64,000 bases of DNA from Bradyrhizobium sp. 21 (GTDB lineage Bacteria > Pseudomonadota > Alphaproteobacteria > Rhizobiales > Xanthobacteraceae), in contig NZ_JADPJG010000002.1 of NCBI RefSeq assembly GCF_023073335.1, positions 246,172-310,171 of the forward strand. The letters run 5' to 3'. How positions within the stretch are numbered: position 1 is the first letter of the stretch; the number at the start of each line of letters is the position of its first letter. A model generated the notes under the pieces. It did no database searches. It was not told where the DNA came from and saw only the letters and a program-made list of their open reading frames with translations. The position numbers and the translations under genes are program-made. Below are positions 42,664-51,988 of this stretch, one piece after another.

Positions 42664-43554
42664 ATGCAACAAAAATCAGTCACCACCGACATCCTCGACA
42701 TCGCCTATCGTGAATACGGCGCGCCGGACGGCTGGCCCTGCATCATGGGCCACGGCTTTCCCTACGATGTGAACGCCTATGCCGAGGCCGCGCCGGTCAT
42801 CGCGCAAGCAGGCGCGCGGGTGCTGGTGCCCTGGCTGCGCGGCTACGGTCCAACGCGTTTTCGCTTCCCGGAGACGCCGCGCTCCGGCGAGCAGGCGGCG
42901 CTCGGCGCCGATCTGCTGGCCTTCATGGACGCGCTTCACATCGCGCGCGCGGTCGTGGGCGGTTATGACTGGGGCGGGCGCGCTGCCTGTGTGGTCTCGG
43001 CGCTGTATCCCGAGCGCGTGGTCGGGCTCGTCTCCGGCAATTCCTACAACATCCAGAACATCGCCCGCGCCATGGAGCCGGCCTCGCCGCCGGAGGAGGC
43101 GGCGCTCTGGTATCAATATCTCTTCCACAACGAGCGCGGCCGCCGCGCGCTGGAACGCAACCGGCGCGGCTTTGCGCGCCAGCTCTGGGCGATGTGGTCG
43201 CCGACATGGGCGTTCGATGATACGACCTTCGAGACAAGCGCAGCTTCCTTCGACAATCCTGATTTCGTCGATGTCGTGATCCATTCCTATCGTCACCGTT
43301 ACGCGCTGGTCGCGGGCGACCCCGCCTACGCGGGAATCGAGGCAAAGCTCGCCGCCCAACCACAGGTCCGCGTTCCCACGATCGCGATCGACGGCGACAG
43401 CGACGGCGTCAATCCCGGCACCGCCCATCACGCGCACAAGTTCGAAGGCTTCTTCGAGCGGCGCGTGTTCGCGGGTGCCGGTCACAATCTGCCGCAGGAG
43501 CGGCCGGCCGAATGGGCGCAGGCCGTCCTCGATGTGCGGAAAGCGGCCTCGTAG
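42664..43554 (+). CDS. Alpha/beta hydrolase (epoxide-hydrolase/haloalkane-dehalogenase-like)
   Basis: 296-residue alpha/beta-fold hydrolase. The oxyanion loop HGFPYD starts at His30. The nucleophile elbow is GGYDWGG with Asp102, which suggests an epoxide hydrolase or dehalogenase rather than an esterase (Ser). The catalytic histidine is in GAGHNLPQERP near the C-terminus, and the acid lies in DGDSDGVNP. The ATG is at 42664, 12 nt after the HD gene stop, so the genes are probably co-transcribed. The natural substrate is unknown. Confidence 0.85.
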   Translation: MQQKSVTTDILDIAYREYGAPDGWPCIMGHGFPYDVNAYAEAAPVIAQAGARVLVPWLRGYGPTRFRFPETPRSGEQAALGADLLAFMDALHIARAVVGGYDWGGRAACVVSALYPERVVGLVSGNSYNIQNIARAMEPASPPEEAALWYQYLFHNERGRRALERNRRGFARQLWAMWSPTWAFDDTTFETSAASFDNPDFVDVVIHSYRHRYALVAGDPAYAGIEAKLAAQPQVRVPTIAIDGDSDGVNPGTAHHAHKFEGFFERRVFAGAGHNLPQERPAEWAQAVLDVRKAAS

Positions 43555-43615
43555 AGCCGGGTTTCTCGTTTCGCTGTCTTGCCGCGCTCGTAGCTTCCAA
43601 TTTTTCCTGATCCCG

Positions 43616-43640
43616 GGAACCTTTTCCAATTGCAGCCGTC
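43616..43640 (+). promoter_or_regulatory. Candidate EcfG-type promoter of folE
   Basis: GGAAC at 43616-43620, then 16 nt, then CGTC at 43637-43640. This matches the rhizobial general-stress sigma factor consensus (GGAAC, spacer 16-17, CGTT) except for the last base. It lies about 50 nt upstream of the folE start. It is a single near-match found by eye and needs a transcript start map. Confidence 0.3.
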
Positions 43641-43689
43641 CAAGCTGTGGGCCGCTTTCTGGATGCGGTTCGTTGCAGGGAGATTCTCG

Positions 43690-44316
43690 ATGAAGACGCA
43701 AACGCGCAGGCTGGAACGTGTCGCCGTTGCGCAGGCGCCGAGCGAGCGGCCTGAGAGGGCGGAGGTCGAGCAGGCGATCCGGACCATGATCCGCTGGGCC
43801 GGCGACGATCCCGCGCGCGACGGTCTACGCGAGACGCCGGACCGGGTCGCGCGCGCCTTCGAGGAGTATTTCTCCGGCTATGCGCAGGATCCGACCGAAA
43901 TCCTGCAAAAGACGTTCGAGGAGATCGAAGGCTATGATGAGATGATCGTCCTGCGCGGCGTTCGCTTCGAAAGCCATTGCGAGCACCACATGGCACCGAT
44001 CGTCGGCCGCGCCTGGGTCGCATATATCCCGCAGGGGCGCGTCGTCGGCATCTCCAAGCTCGCGCGTCTCGTCGACATCTACGCCAAGCGGCTTCAGATC
44101 CAGGAGAAGATGACGGCGCAGATCGCCAACACGATCAACGACGTGCTGAGGCCCGAAGGTGTCGGGGTCATCATCAAGGCAACGCATCACTGTATGACCA
44201 CGCGCGGCGCGCACAAGCCCGGGACCGACCTCGTCACCAGCCGCATGCTCGGCGTGTTCCGCGACAATGCGTTGTCACGCCAGGAGCTGCTGGGGCTGGC
44301 CAATTCGGACGATTGA
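43690..44316 (+). CDS. folE: GTP cyclohydrolase I
   Basis: Converts GTP to 7,8-dihydroneopterin triphosphate, the first step of folate and tetrahydropterin synthesis. The 208-residue enzyme shows the zinc ligands Cys97 and His100 ([10 protein letters not shown]) and Cys168 (THHCMTTRG). RPEGVGVII and LLGLANSDD complete the family pattern. Start at 43690 (MKTQTRRL) has GCAGGGAG upstream; the frame open to 43630 adds a non-conserved 20 residues. It stands between an alpha/beta hydrolase and a Rieske/FAD oxidoreductase. Other folate genes are not nearby. Confidence 0.97.
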   Translation: MKTQTRRLERVAVAQAPSERPERAEVEQAIRTMIRWAGDDPARDGLRETPDRVARAFEEYFSGYAQDPTEILQKTFEEIEGYDEMIVLRGVRFESHCEHHMAPIVGRAWVAYIPQGRVVGISKLARLVDIYAKRLQIQEKMTAQIANTINDVLRPEGVGVIIKATHHCMTTRGAHKPGTDLVTSRMLGVFRDNALSRQELLGLANSDD

Positions 44317-44343
44317 TCCGCGACGGCTCAAGGAGGCCACGCC

Positions 44344-45867
44344 ATGACCGAAGACAAGAAGCCAAGCGGGCCCGACCTGAGCAGTGGCGTGACGCTCGCC
44401 GAGTTCAACGACGGAAAATTGCTCGGCCATGTCGGCGAGGAAGACGTCCTGCTGGTGCAGGCCGGCAGCGAGATCTTTGCGATCGAGCCGGCCTGCAGCC
44501 ACTATCACGGCCCGCTCGCCGAAGGACTGGTGGTTGGCGACACCATCCGCTGCCCGTGGCATCATGCCTGCTTCTCCTTGCGGTCAGGCGAGGCGACCCG
44601 TCCGCCGGCGCTGAATCCGCTGGCAGTGTGGGAGGTCTCGCGCGATCAGGACAAAATCGTCGTTCAGCGCAAGCGCGAGATGCCGAAGCCTTCTGTGCCT
44701 CACCGTACGGCGCCAACGCCGGAAAAATTCGTCATCATCGGTGGCGGCGCGGCGGGTTTCGCGGCGGCACACACGCTGCGTCGCGAGGGCTTTGCCGGCG
44801 CCATCACGATGCTCAGCCATGACAGTGCGGTGCCGGTGGACCGGCCCAATCTCTCCAAGGATTACCTCGCAGGCAATGCGCCGGAGGATTGGCTGCCGCT
44901 GCGGGGCGAGGACTACTATCAGGACGCCGGCATTGATCTCAGGCTCAACACGACTGTGGCCGCGATCGAGGCGAAGACGCGCAGCGTGATCCTGGGCAAC
45001 GGCGACAGGCTGCCGTTCGATCGGCTCCTGCTCGCGACCGGCGCCGAGCCGGTCAGGTTGCAGATTCCGGGTGTCGACCAGCCTCATGTCCACACCCTGC
45101 GCTCCCTCGCCGACAGCCGCGCTATCATCAAGGCAGCCGGCAGCGCGAAGCGTGCGTTGGTGATCGGCGCCAGCTTCATTGGCCTCGAAGTTGCGGCGTC
45201 CTTGCGGGCACGCAAGATCGAGGTGCACGTGGTCGCGCCGGACGAACGGCCGATGCAAAAGGTGCTCGGTCCCGAGATGGGCGACTTCGTGCGCGCGCTG
45301 CATGAGGAGAATGGCGTCAACTTCCATCTCGAGGACACGGTGGAGAAGCTGGACGGCGCGCGCGCCACGTTGAAGAGCGGCGGCGTGATCGAGGCCGAAC
45401 TTGTCGTGGTCGGCATCGGCGTCAAGCCGCGCCTTGCGCTCGCCGAACAGGCGGGGCTTGCGGCCGACCGGGGCGTCAGCGTGAGCGAATATCTGGAGAC
45501 CAGTGTATCCGGCATCTTCGCGGCCGGCGACATCGCGCGCTGGCCAGATCCGCATTCGCGGCAAACCATCCGCGTCGAGCACTGGGTCGTGGCGGAGCGG
45601 CAGGGCCAGACCGCGGCGCGCAACATGCTCGGCAAGCGCGAGCGCTTCGACGCCGTGCCGTTCTTCTGGTCGCAGCACTATGAGGTGCCGATCAACTATG
45701 TCGGCCACGCCGAGAGCTTCGACGACGTCGCGATCGACGGCAGCATTTCCGGCAAGGACTGTCTTCTGAAGTACCGCAAGGGCGGCCGCGTCCTTGCGAT
45801 CGCTTCAATTTATCGGGATCTCGACAACCTCAAGGCCGAGCTGGAGATGGAGCGGACGCGCGGCTGA
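44344..45867 (+). CDS. Rieske-domain FAD-dependent oxidoreductase (AIFM3-like)
   Basis: 507-residue fusion. Residues 1-110 are a Rieske [2Fe-2S] domain with Cys51-x-His53 (CSHYHG) and Cys70-xx-His73 (CPWHHA). From about 128 it is a pyridine-nucleotide-disulfide-type flavoprotein. The FAD motif is IIGGGAAGFAAAH (131-143) and the NAD motif is VIGASFIGLEV. The likely role is an NADH-dependent reductase that passes electrons from FAD through its own Rieske centre to an unknown acceptor. AGGAGG precedes the ATG. It lies 27 nt downstream of folE; functional connection is not established. No oxygenase is next to it. Confidence 0.88.
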   Translation: MTEDKKPSGPDLSSGVTLAEFNDGKLLGHVGEEDVLLVQAGSEIFAIEPACSHYHGPLAEGLVVGDTIRCPWHHACFSLRSGEATRPPALNPLAVWEVSRDQDKIVVQRKREMPKPSVPHRTAPTPEKFVIIGGGAAGFAAAHTLRREGFAGAITMLSHDSAVPVDRPNLSKDYLAGNAPEDWLPLRGEDYYQDAGIDLRLNTTVAAIEAKTRSVILGNGDRLPFDRLLLATGAEPVRLQIPGVDQPHVHTLRSLADSRAIIKAAGSAKRALVIGASFIGLEVAASLRARKIEVHVVAPDERPMQKVLGPEMGDFVRALHEENGVNFHLEDTVEKLDGARATLKSGGVIEAELVVVGIGVKPRLALAEQAGLAADRGVSVSEYLETSVSGIFAAGDIARWPDPHSRQTIRVEHWVVAERQGQTAARNMLGKRERFDAVPFFWSQHYEVPINYVGHAESFDDVAIDGSISGKDCLLKYRKGGRVLAIASIYRDLDNLKAELEMERTRG

Positions 45868-45995
45868 GACGCCGCATCCGATCTTGATTTACGTCAATGT
45901 GCTGCCCGCGAGGGCTGCCGTGCTGGCTATCGCCCCGGTGCGGCCCGCGCTATCCTGGCGTGCGCTCGCGGGCTTCCCATGCAGGAGTAACTGTC

Positions 45996-46571
45996 ATGAC
46001 AAGTGCCTCGGAAATCTCCCATCCTTCCAGCCTGGGCTCCGGCATCTCGGCCTTGCATGCCAAATGGGGCTGGATCGTCGCGCTCGGTCTCGTTTACCTC
46101 GTCGCCGGCTTCGTCGCGCTCGGCAGCATGGTGATGGCGACGGCGGCGAGCGTCATCGTCGTCGGTGCCATGATGATCGTGGCTGGTATCACGGAGGTGA
46201 TCGGCGCGTTCCAGATGAAGAGCTGGGGCAAGTTCGTGATCTGGGCCTTGCTCGGCGTGCTCTACATCGTCGCGGGCTTCCTCACCTTCGAAAATCCGCT
46301 GTTTGCTGCAGCGTTGCTGACGCTCTTCCTCGGCGCATCGCTGATCGCCTCGGGCGCCGTCAGGCTGTTTCTCGCCTTCAGCATGAAGCGCGAAAGCCCG
46401 TGGGTGTGGGTGGCGCTCTCGGGCGCCATCACGCTGTTGCTCGGTCTGCTGATCGTGGCGCGCTGGCCGGTGAACAGCGTCTACATCCTCGGCCTGTTCC
46501 TCGGAATCGACTTGATCATGGCGGGCGCGGGTTGGGTCTCCTTGGGCTTCAGCCTGCGGCGACGCCACTAG
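45996..46571 (+). CDS. HdeD/DUF308-family membrane protein
   Basis: 191-residue integral inner-membrane protein with about six spans arranged as repeated pairs (LVYLVAGFVALGS..., ASVIVVGAMMIVAGI, WALLGVLYIVAGFLTF, LFLGASLIASGAVRLF). This is the HdeD/DUF308 architecture. HdeD in Escherichia coli belongs to an acid-resistance locus. Here there is no hdeAB neighbour, so a stress or envelope role is only suggested. AGGAG precedes ATG 45996 by 8 nt; the upstream frame to 45897 is not used. Confidence 0.82.
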   Translation: MTSASEISHPSSLGSGISALHAKWGWIVALGLVYLVAGFVALGSMVMATAASVIVVGAMMIVAGITEVIGAFQMKSWGKFVIWALLGVLYIVAGFLTFENPLFAAALLTLFLGASLIASGAVRLFLAFSMKRESPWVWVALSGAITLLLGLLIVARWPVNSVYILGLFLGIDLIMAGAGWVSLGFSLRRRH

Positions 46572-46686
46572 CTGATCAGCAACTCGACGCAAGACCGTCT
46601 TGTGGAACTCCGCTGATCTGACGTGCTGACAAAAGCAGCACGCCGCGCTGTCGCCTCGCGCGGAGGATCATCACCGGGGAGAAACC

Positions 46687-47898
46687 ATGAAAGCCGCTTT
46701 GGTCCTGGCCGCAGCGCTCGTTGCCGCCTGTCTGTCCACGCCCGTCTCCGCGCAGAAATCCTACGGTCCCGGCATCACGGACACCGAGATCAAGATCGGC
46801 AACACCATGCCCTATAGCGGGCCGGCCTCGCTGCTCGGCATTACCGGCAGGGTGATCTCGGCCTATTTCGACGAGGTCAACGAGAAGGGCGGCGTCAACG
46901 GCCGCAAGCTCAATCTCTTGTCGCTCGACGACGCCTTCTCGCCGCCGAAGACCATGGAAGCCGCGCGGCGGCTGGTCGAGGGCGATGGTGTCGCCTTCAT
47001 CTTCGCGACCATGGGCACGGCGCCAAGCTCGGCGATCGCGAAATATCTCAACAGCAACAAGGTGCCGCAGCTGTTTCTGATCAGCTCGGCCTCGAAGTGG
47101 AACGACCCCGCCAACATGCCGTGGTCGATGGCGCTGCCCTGGGCGCCGAACTACACCAGCGAGGCCGCGATCGACGTCGCCTATGCCCGCGCCAAGAACC
47201 CGAATGCGCGCTTTGCGGTGCTTTATCAGAACGACGACGCCGGCAAGGAATATCTGCGCGGCGTCAAGGAGGCGCTCGGTGCAGACGCCGACAAGGCGAT
47301 CGCGATGGCGTCGAGCTTCGAGGTCGCCGATCCCACCGTCGATTCCCAGGTGCTGACGCTCGCCAACACCAAGGCCGACGTGTTCATGATTTACTCTGTG
47401 ACGCCGCGCGCCTGCGCGCAGGCGATCCGGAAAGCGCATGAAGTCGGCTGGCAGGCCACGCGCTTCCTCGCCTCCGGCTGCGCCAACAAGGCCACCGTGA
47501 TGGTGCCGGCCGGGCTCGATGCCGGCAAGGGCGTGCTGTCGCTCGGCTCGCTCAAGCCGTTCGTCGAGGTGCCCAGAGACGATCCGGCGATGACGGCCTA
47601 TATCGACTTCATGAAGAAGCGCCTGCCCAATGCCGATATCAACAACGTCGCCGGGCTCTACGGCTACACCGTCGCCGAGGCATTGGTGGTGCTGCTGAAA
47701 CAGTGCAAGGACAATCTCACGCGCGAGAACATCATGGCGCAGGCGGCGAACCTGAAGAGCGTGCCGCTGTCGCTGCTGATGCCCGGCATCACGCTCAACA
47801 CCACGCCGCAGGATTTCCGGCCGATCAAGGACGGCTACATGCTGCAGTTCGACGGCAACGACTGGATCGTGGCGAGCGAGCTGTTGCGCGGGACGTGA
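46687..47898 (+). CDS. ABC-type branched-chain-amino-acid-like substrate-binding protein
   Basis: 403-residue exported binding protein of the LivK/HAAT family. Residues 1-22 are a signal peptide, cleaved probably after VSA (22). An alternative lipobox-like VAAC ends at Cys15, so lipoprotein anchoring cannot be excluded. The mature protein starts ITDTEIKIGNTMPYSGPAS, the standard first strand of these lobes. No livHMGF permease or ATPase follows; the next gene is an acyl-CoA dehydrogenase 26 nt away. Its ligand may therefore be an aromatic or fatty acid rather than an amino acid (inference from context), and it must use a transporter encoded elsewhere. Confidence 0.9.
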   Translation: MKAALVLAAALVAACLSTPVSAQKSYGPGITDTEIKIGNTMPYSGPASLLGITGRVISAYFDEVNEKGGVNGRKLNLLSLDDAFSPPKTMEAARRLVEGDGVAFIFATMGTAPSSAIAKYLNSNKVPQLFLISSASKWNDPANMPWSMALPWAPNYTSEAAIDVAYARAKNPNARFAVLYQNDDAGKEYLRGVKEALGADADKAIAMASSFEVADPTVDSQVLTLANTKADVFMIYSVTPRACAQAIRKAHEVGWQATRFLASGCANKATVMVPAGLDAGKGVLSLGSLKPFVEVPRDDPAMTAYIDFMKKRLPNADINNVAGLYGYTVAEALVVLLKQCKDNLTRENIMAQAANLKSVPLSLLMPGITLNTTPQDFRPIKDGYMLQFDGNDWIVASELLRGT

Positions 47899-47924
47899 CG
47901 CGCTGACCGCGAACGGAGGATGCC

Positions 47925-49142
47925 ATGGACTTTCACCACTCCGCGCGTTCGCTGGAGCTGCAGGAGCGCGTCCGCCGGTTCATGCGGACGCATGTCGAGC
48001 CGGTCGAGGAGCTCTATTACGAGCAGGTCAAGCCGGAAGCCACGCGCTACAAGACGCCGCAAGTGTTGCAGGATCTGAAGCGGCTCGCGCGCGAGCAGGT
48101 GCTCTGGAACCTGTTTCTCTCCGGCGAGCACGGACCCGGATTGACGAACCTCGAATACGCCCCGGTGAAGGAGATCATGGGCCGTATCCTCTGGGCGCCC
48201 GAAATCTTCAATTGCTCGGCGCCCGACGTCGGCAACATGGAGGTGCTGGCCAATTACGGCACGAAGGCGCAGCAGGAGCGCTGGCTGAAGCCGCTGCTGG
48301 AAGGGCGCATCCGCTCCGGCTTCTCGATGACGGAGCCGCAGGTGGCCTCCAGCGATGCCACCAACATCCAGTGCCAGATCAGGCGCGATGGCGGCGACTA
48401 CGTCGTCAACGGCCGGAAGTGGTTCACGTCAGGTGCGATGAACGAGGATTGCGAGATTTTGATCGTGATGGGCAAGACCGCGCCCGACGATCCCGACCGC
48501 CATCGCCAGCAATCCATGATCCTGGTGCCGAAAAACACGCCCGGCGTCCGCATCATCCGCGACATGCTCACCTACGGCTATGACGACGCGCCGGTCGGCC
48601 ACCCCGAGATCGTCTACGAGAATGTCCGCGTGCCCGCCGAGAACATCCTGCTCGGCGAGGGCCGCGGCTTCGAGATCGCGCAGGGCAGACTCGGCCCCGG
48701 CCGTATCCACCATTGCATGCGGCTGATCGGCTGCGCCCAGCGCGCGCTCGAATTGATGTGCCAGCGCGCGGTCTCCCGCACGGCCTTCGGCAAGCCGCTC
48801 GCAGACCAGGGCTCGGTCCGCGAGGACATCGCAAACTCCTTCTGCGAGATCGCGCAGGCGCGGCTGTTGACCTTGCAGGCCGCCGACAGGATGGACCGTG
48901 ACGGCAACAAGGCCGCGCGCGACCTGATCGCGGCAGCCAAGATCGTGGTGCCCAGCATGGCGGCCCGCGTCATCGACCGCGCCATCCAGATCCACGGCGC
49001 CGCTGGCGTCTCGCAGGATACGTTCCTCGCCCGCGCCTATGTCTACGCCCGCTTCATCCGCATCGGCGACGGACCGGACCAGGTGCATCTGGCTGCGGTC
49101 GGGAAGGAGCTGATCAAGCGGGGCGGGGTGATGGCGGGGTAG
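47925..49142 (+). CDS. Acyl-CoA dehydrogenase
   Basis: 405-residue flavoprotein that introduces a double bond into an acyl-Co[17 protein letters not shown] near 130 is the family FAD/substrate signature, followed by [12 protein letters not shown]. The last third has [15 protein letters not shown] with the catalytic region of the ACAD fold. It is the 400-residue form resembling ACAD10/11-like enzymes. GGAGG is 7 nt before the ATG at 47925 and it follows the binding protein by 26 nt, so they are probably one operon. Electron-transfer flavoprotein genes are not adjacent. Substrate chain length unknown. Confidence 0.93.
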   Translation: MDFHHSARSLELQERVRRFMRTHVEPVEELYYEQVKPEATRYKTPQVLQDLKRLAREQVLWNLFLSGEHGPGLTNLEYAPVKEIMGRILWAPEIFNCSAPDVGNMEVLANYGTKAQQERWLKPLLEGRIRSGFSMTEPQVASSDATNIQCQIRRDGGDYVVNGRKWFTSGAMNEDCEILIVMGKTAPDDPDRHRQQSMILVPKNTPGVRIIRDMLTYGYDDAPVGHPEIVYENVRVPAENILLGEGRGFEIAQGRLGPGRIHHCMRLIGCAQRALELMCQRAVSRTAFGKPLADQGSVREDIANSFCEIAQARLLTLQAADRMDRDGNKAARDLIAAAKIVVPSMAARVIDRAIQIHGAAGVSQDTFLARAYVYARFIRIGDGPDQVHLAAVGKELIKRGGVMAG

Positions 49143-49299
49143 GGCTGTAACCCCTTGGCTTGGCGCGAGTGACAGGTTTCATAGGGGGAAACCGGGAACC
49201 CGGACGCTCCTGCAGGGTCCGTAGCAGGGCGGCGGCGTGGGGTGATAGGCCGATATCTTCCCTTGGGCGCGTACTCACGGAATGGCAAAACTCCGGCGA

Positions 49300-50208
49300 C
49301 TAGCGGCGTTTTCTTCGCGCGTCGTGATGGCGTAGCGCATCGACGATCACCTTGAATGCCGCCGAATTCTGCCGCGAGGTCGGATAATAAATGTAATAGC
49401 CGTCGAATTTCGGCGACCAGTCGTCGAGCACGACGACGAGCTCCCCGGACCGGACCTGCGGCGCTACCATGTCTTCGGGGAGATAGGCGATGCCAAACCC
49501 TTTCACGGCGGCGTCGATCATCGCGCGGGAGTCGTTGAAGGTGAGCTGCCCTTCGACACGGACCCTGAGATCGGGACCGTTCTTGGCGAACTCCCAGACA
49601 TAGTGACCGCCGGCCGCCACGCGCCGCTTGATGCAGGCGTGCTTCAGAAGGTCTTGCGGGTGCCTCGGTCTCGGATGCTCCTTCAGATAGGCCGGCGAGG
49701 CGACCGCGACGAGCCGCCAGTCCGGGCCGATCCGCACCGCGATCATGTCCTTCTCGATGCTCTCGCCGAGGCGGACGCCTGCATCGAAGCCGTCTTCGAC
49801 GATGTTGCGGAAGGCCGTATCCAGACTGAACTCGACCTTGATGTCGGGGTATTCCTTCAGGACCGGTGACAGCTTCGGCCAGACGACCTTTTCGAGGGCG
49901 TGGTCCGACAGCGTGATCCGGATGGTCCCCGACGGCGTGTCGCGCAGCGACATCAGCGCCGCGATGTCGCGCTCGATCTCCTCGATGCGGGGCGCAACCG
50001 ACGCCTGAAGCCGCTCGCCCGCCTCGGTCAGGCCGACGCTCCTTGTGGTTCGCGTCAGCAGCCGCAGGCCCATCTGCGATTCCAGCCGCTTGATCGTATG
50101 GCTGAGCGTCGACTGCACGACGCCCAGTTTCGCGGCGGCCTTCGTAAAGCTGCGCTCGCGGGCGACGGCCACGAAAGCCAGCAAATCGTTGAAATCCTGG
50201 CTTGCCAT
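49300..50208 (-). CDS. LysR-family transcriptional regulator
   Basis: LTTR of 302 residues. The winged HTH is at 5-62: FNDLLAFVAVARERSFTKAAAKLGVVQSTLSHTIKRLE, then LTRTTRSVGLTEAGE. The C-terminal effector domain follows the CrgA-like subgroup (RVRLGESIEKDMIAVRI and ...GIAYLPEDMV). It is divergent from an MFS exporter across 129 nt, so it most likely regulates that exporter. Its translational start at 50208 is the first ATG of the frame with the complete HTH. Confidence 0.93.
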   Translation of the reverse strand: MASQDFNDLLAFVAVARERSFTKAAAKLGVVQSTLSHTIKRLESQMGLRLLTRTTRSVGLTEAGERLQASVAPRIEEIERDIAALMSLRDTPSGTIRITLSDHALEKVVWPKLSPVLKEYPDIKVEFSLDTAFRNIVEDGFDAGVRLGESIEKDMIAVRIGPDWRLVAVASPAYLKEHPRPRHPQDLLKHACIKRRVAAGGHYVWEFAKNGPDLRVRVEGQLTFNDSRAMIDAAVKGFGIAYLPEDMVAPQVRSGELVVVLDDWSPKFDGYYIYYPTSRQNSAAFKVIVDALRHHDARRKRR

Positions 50209-50232
50209 GGCAGCCAGTATTCATGGCCTACA

Positions 50233-50267
50233 TCGATCAATGCAAGCAAATTATATCGGCTAATCGA
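50233..50267. promoter_or_regulatory. Weak dyad in LysR/MFS spacer
   Basis: TCGAT at 50233-50237 and ATCGA at 50263-50267 are inverted half-sites, with GCAAGC and GGC between them. It sits in the divergent spacer where an LTTR would bind. The symmetry is short and the spacing unusual, so this is only a pointer. Confidence 0.22.
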
Positions 50268-50337
50268 ATGCCGGTCCCGGGCCTATGTGTTGCCGTGAAC
50301 GGCGCCAGATGGGCGCTTCCCGACATATGGATGCCCG

Positions 50338-51567
50338 ATGGACGTCACGACCGATCAGAAGACGACGCGGCCGACGGCCGCGTGGAGTGCGGTTTTCGCG
50401 CTGTCGCTTTGCGCCTCGACGCTGGTGGCATCCGAGTTCATGCCTGTCAGTCTGCTCACGCCCATCGCGCACAGCCTGCATTTGACCGAGGGGCAGGCCG
50501 GGCAGGCCATTTCCATATCCGGACTCTTCGCCATCCTCACCAGTCTTTTCATCTCGGCCGCAACGCGCGGGATCGATCGCCGGCGTGTCCTGCTGTGCCT
50601 CACCGGCGTCACGCTGGTCTCGGGAATCGTCGTGGCCTTCGCGCCCAATTATCCGCTCTTCATGGCCGGGCGTGCGCTCGTCGGCATGGCCGTCGGCGGC
50701 TTCTGGTCGATGTCGGCTGCAACGATGATCCGCATCGTGCCGTCCAAGGATGTGTCGCGCGCACTTGCGGTCCTCAACGGCGGCAATGCCCTTGCAACGA
50801 CGATTGCCGCGCCTCTCGGCAGTTTCCTCGGCCAGTACATCGGCTGGCGCGGCGCGTTCTTTTGCGTCGTGCCGATTGCCGCGCTGACCCTGCTTTGGCA
50901 ATTCGTCACGCTGCCCGGCATGCCGAGCCGGGAGCACGCAAGCGCCTCGGCGGCATTCAGGGTCCTGCGCCGCCCCGGCGTGGCCTACGGCATGCTCGCG
51001 GCGGCGCTTTTCTTCCTCGGACAGTTTTCGCTGTTCACGTATTTGCGGCCCTTCTTCGAAACGGTGACCCGCATCGACGTCACGACCATTTCGGCACTGC
51101 TGCTCGTGATGGGCGTTGCCGGCCTTGCCGGCACGTCCCTGATCGGATTTGTCATCCGCCAGCGTCTTTATGCCTGCCTCGTCATCATGCCGTTAGCCAT
51201 GGCCGCGATTGCCGTTGCGCTGACGGCCTTCGGCGCCTCACTCGCCGCGACAGTGGCGCTGATGTTCCTGTGGGGCTTCGTCGGTACGGCGGCACCCGTG
51301 GGCTGGTGGACGTGGGTCAGCACTGCGCTGCCAGACGACGCCGAAGCGGGCGGCGGCGTGATGGTCGCGGTGGTTCAGCTCGCGATCACCATGGGTGCGG
51401 CTGGAGGCGGTGTAATGTTCGACCACAGCGGTTATCGCGCCACGTTTCTGTTCAGCGCCGTCATCCTCGTGCTCTCGTCCCTGGTCATCTTGATCGGAGC
51501 CCTTCGTCGCAGGGCAAGAGCTGACGCGCCATGCGCCGCCTGCGTGCCGGCAAGCCGGGCTTTGTAG
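50338..51567 (+). CDS. Major facilitator superfamily exporter (DHA1 type)
   Basis: 409-residue transporter with about twelve predicted membrane spans. The spans include ISISGLFAILTSLFISAATRGIDRRRVLL (motif A) and the later RALVGMAVGGFWSMSAATMIRIVP (motif typical of arabinose-efflux-like DHA1 members). This is the family of sugar and drug exporters (AraJ/YdhP-like) that extrude their compound with proton exchange. The divergent LysR gene is the probable regulator. No other transport gene is in the unit. The ATG at 50338 follows the second of two closely spaced ATGs. Confidence 0.93.
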   Translation: MDVTTDQKTTRPTAAWSAVFALSLCASTLVASEFMPVSLLTPIAHSLHLTEGQAGQAISISGLFAILTSLFISAATRGIDRRRVLLCLTGVTLVSGIVVAFAPNYPLFMAGRALVGMAVGGFWSMSAATMIRIVPSKDVSRALAVLNGGNALATTIAAPLGSFLGQYIGWRGAFFCVVPIAALTLLWQFVTLPGMPSREHASASAAFRVLRRPGVAYGMLAAALFFLGQFSLFTYLRPFFETVTRIDVTTISALLLVMGVAGLAGTSLIGFVIRQRLYACLVIMPLAMAAIAVALTAFGASLAATVALMFLWGFVGTAAPVGWWTWVSTALPDDAEAGGGVMVAVVQLAITMGAAGGGVMFDHSGYRATFLFSAVILVLSSLVILIGALRRRARADAPCAACVPASRAL

Positions 51568-51988
51568 TCAAGCCTTGTGATCAGGCCTTGTGACTGGCTT
51601 CGCGTGCGACAGCCCGGCAAGGTGTTCGATCCCACGCTGCCGATGGACCAAGTTGCCGCGGGCAACAAGGCGAGGGACCAGCGCCGCGCGATCAAGACCC
51701 TGCTGATGGTGTCACGACCGGTAGGACAGCTCCTCTCGTCTGAAGCGACATTTTGTCGACCCAACCCCGTCATCATCCGTTCAAGATTCGCGGCTAATCT
51801 TCCATGCGACGATTGGTTCGCCGGATGTACGCGGGTTGGATCGCAAGCCCCGGCATCCGTGCTGGGGTTTTTTGTGCGGCCTCGCGCGATGAGCCAAGAC
51901 ATCGATCGAAGCGCGGCCGGGCGATTGATGCTGCGCGTTCCCGGCGCTCATGGGAATCCGGCAATCGGTGAAGCCCGCGCCGGGAGGT
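51568..51988. other. Intergenic region between MFS exporter and M81 peptidase
   Basis: 421 nt between two convergent genes. No ORF in it has a domain or sensible start; those present are out-of-frame. The notable element is the intrinsic terminator on the + strand at 51848-51873, about 280 nt after the MFS stop. A small RNA gene ending there is possible, but no sRNA motif is recognised. Confidence 0.55.
51848..51873 (+). terminator. Rho-independent terminator, orphan
   Basis: CCCCGGCA (51848-51855), loop TCCG (51856-51859) and TGCTGGGG (51860-51867) form an 8-bp stem with one G-T pair, followed directly by TTTTTT (51868-51873). It points along the + strand. It lies 280 nt downstream of the MFS stop with no intervening gene recognised, so either the MFS transcript is long or a short untranslated RNA ends here. 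Confidence 0.75.

Noticed and set aside
51700..51880. A tRNA gene before the orphan terminator
   Set aside because: No T-loop GTTCRAN core paired to an acceptor stem; bases around 51780-51850 do not close a cloverleaf on either strand.
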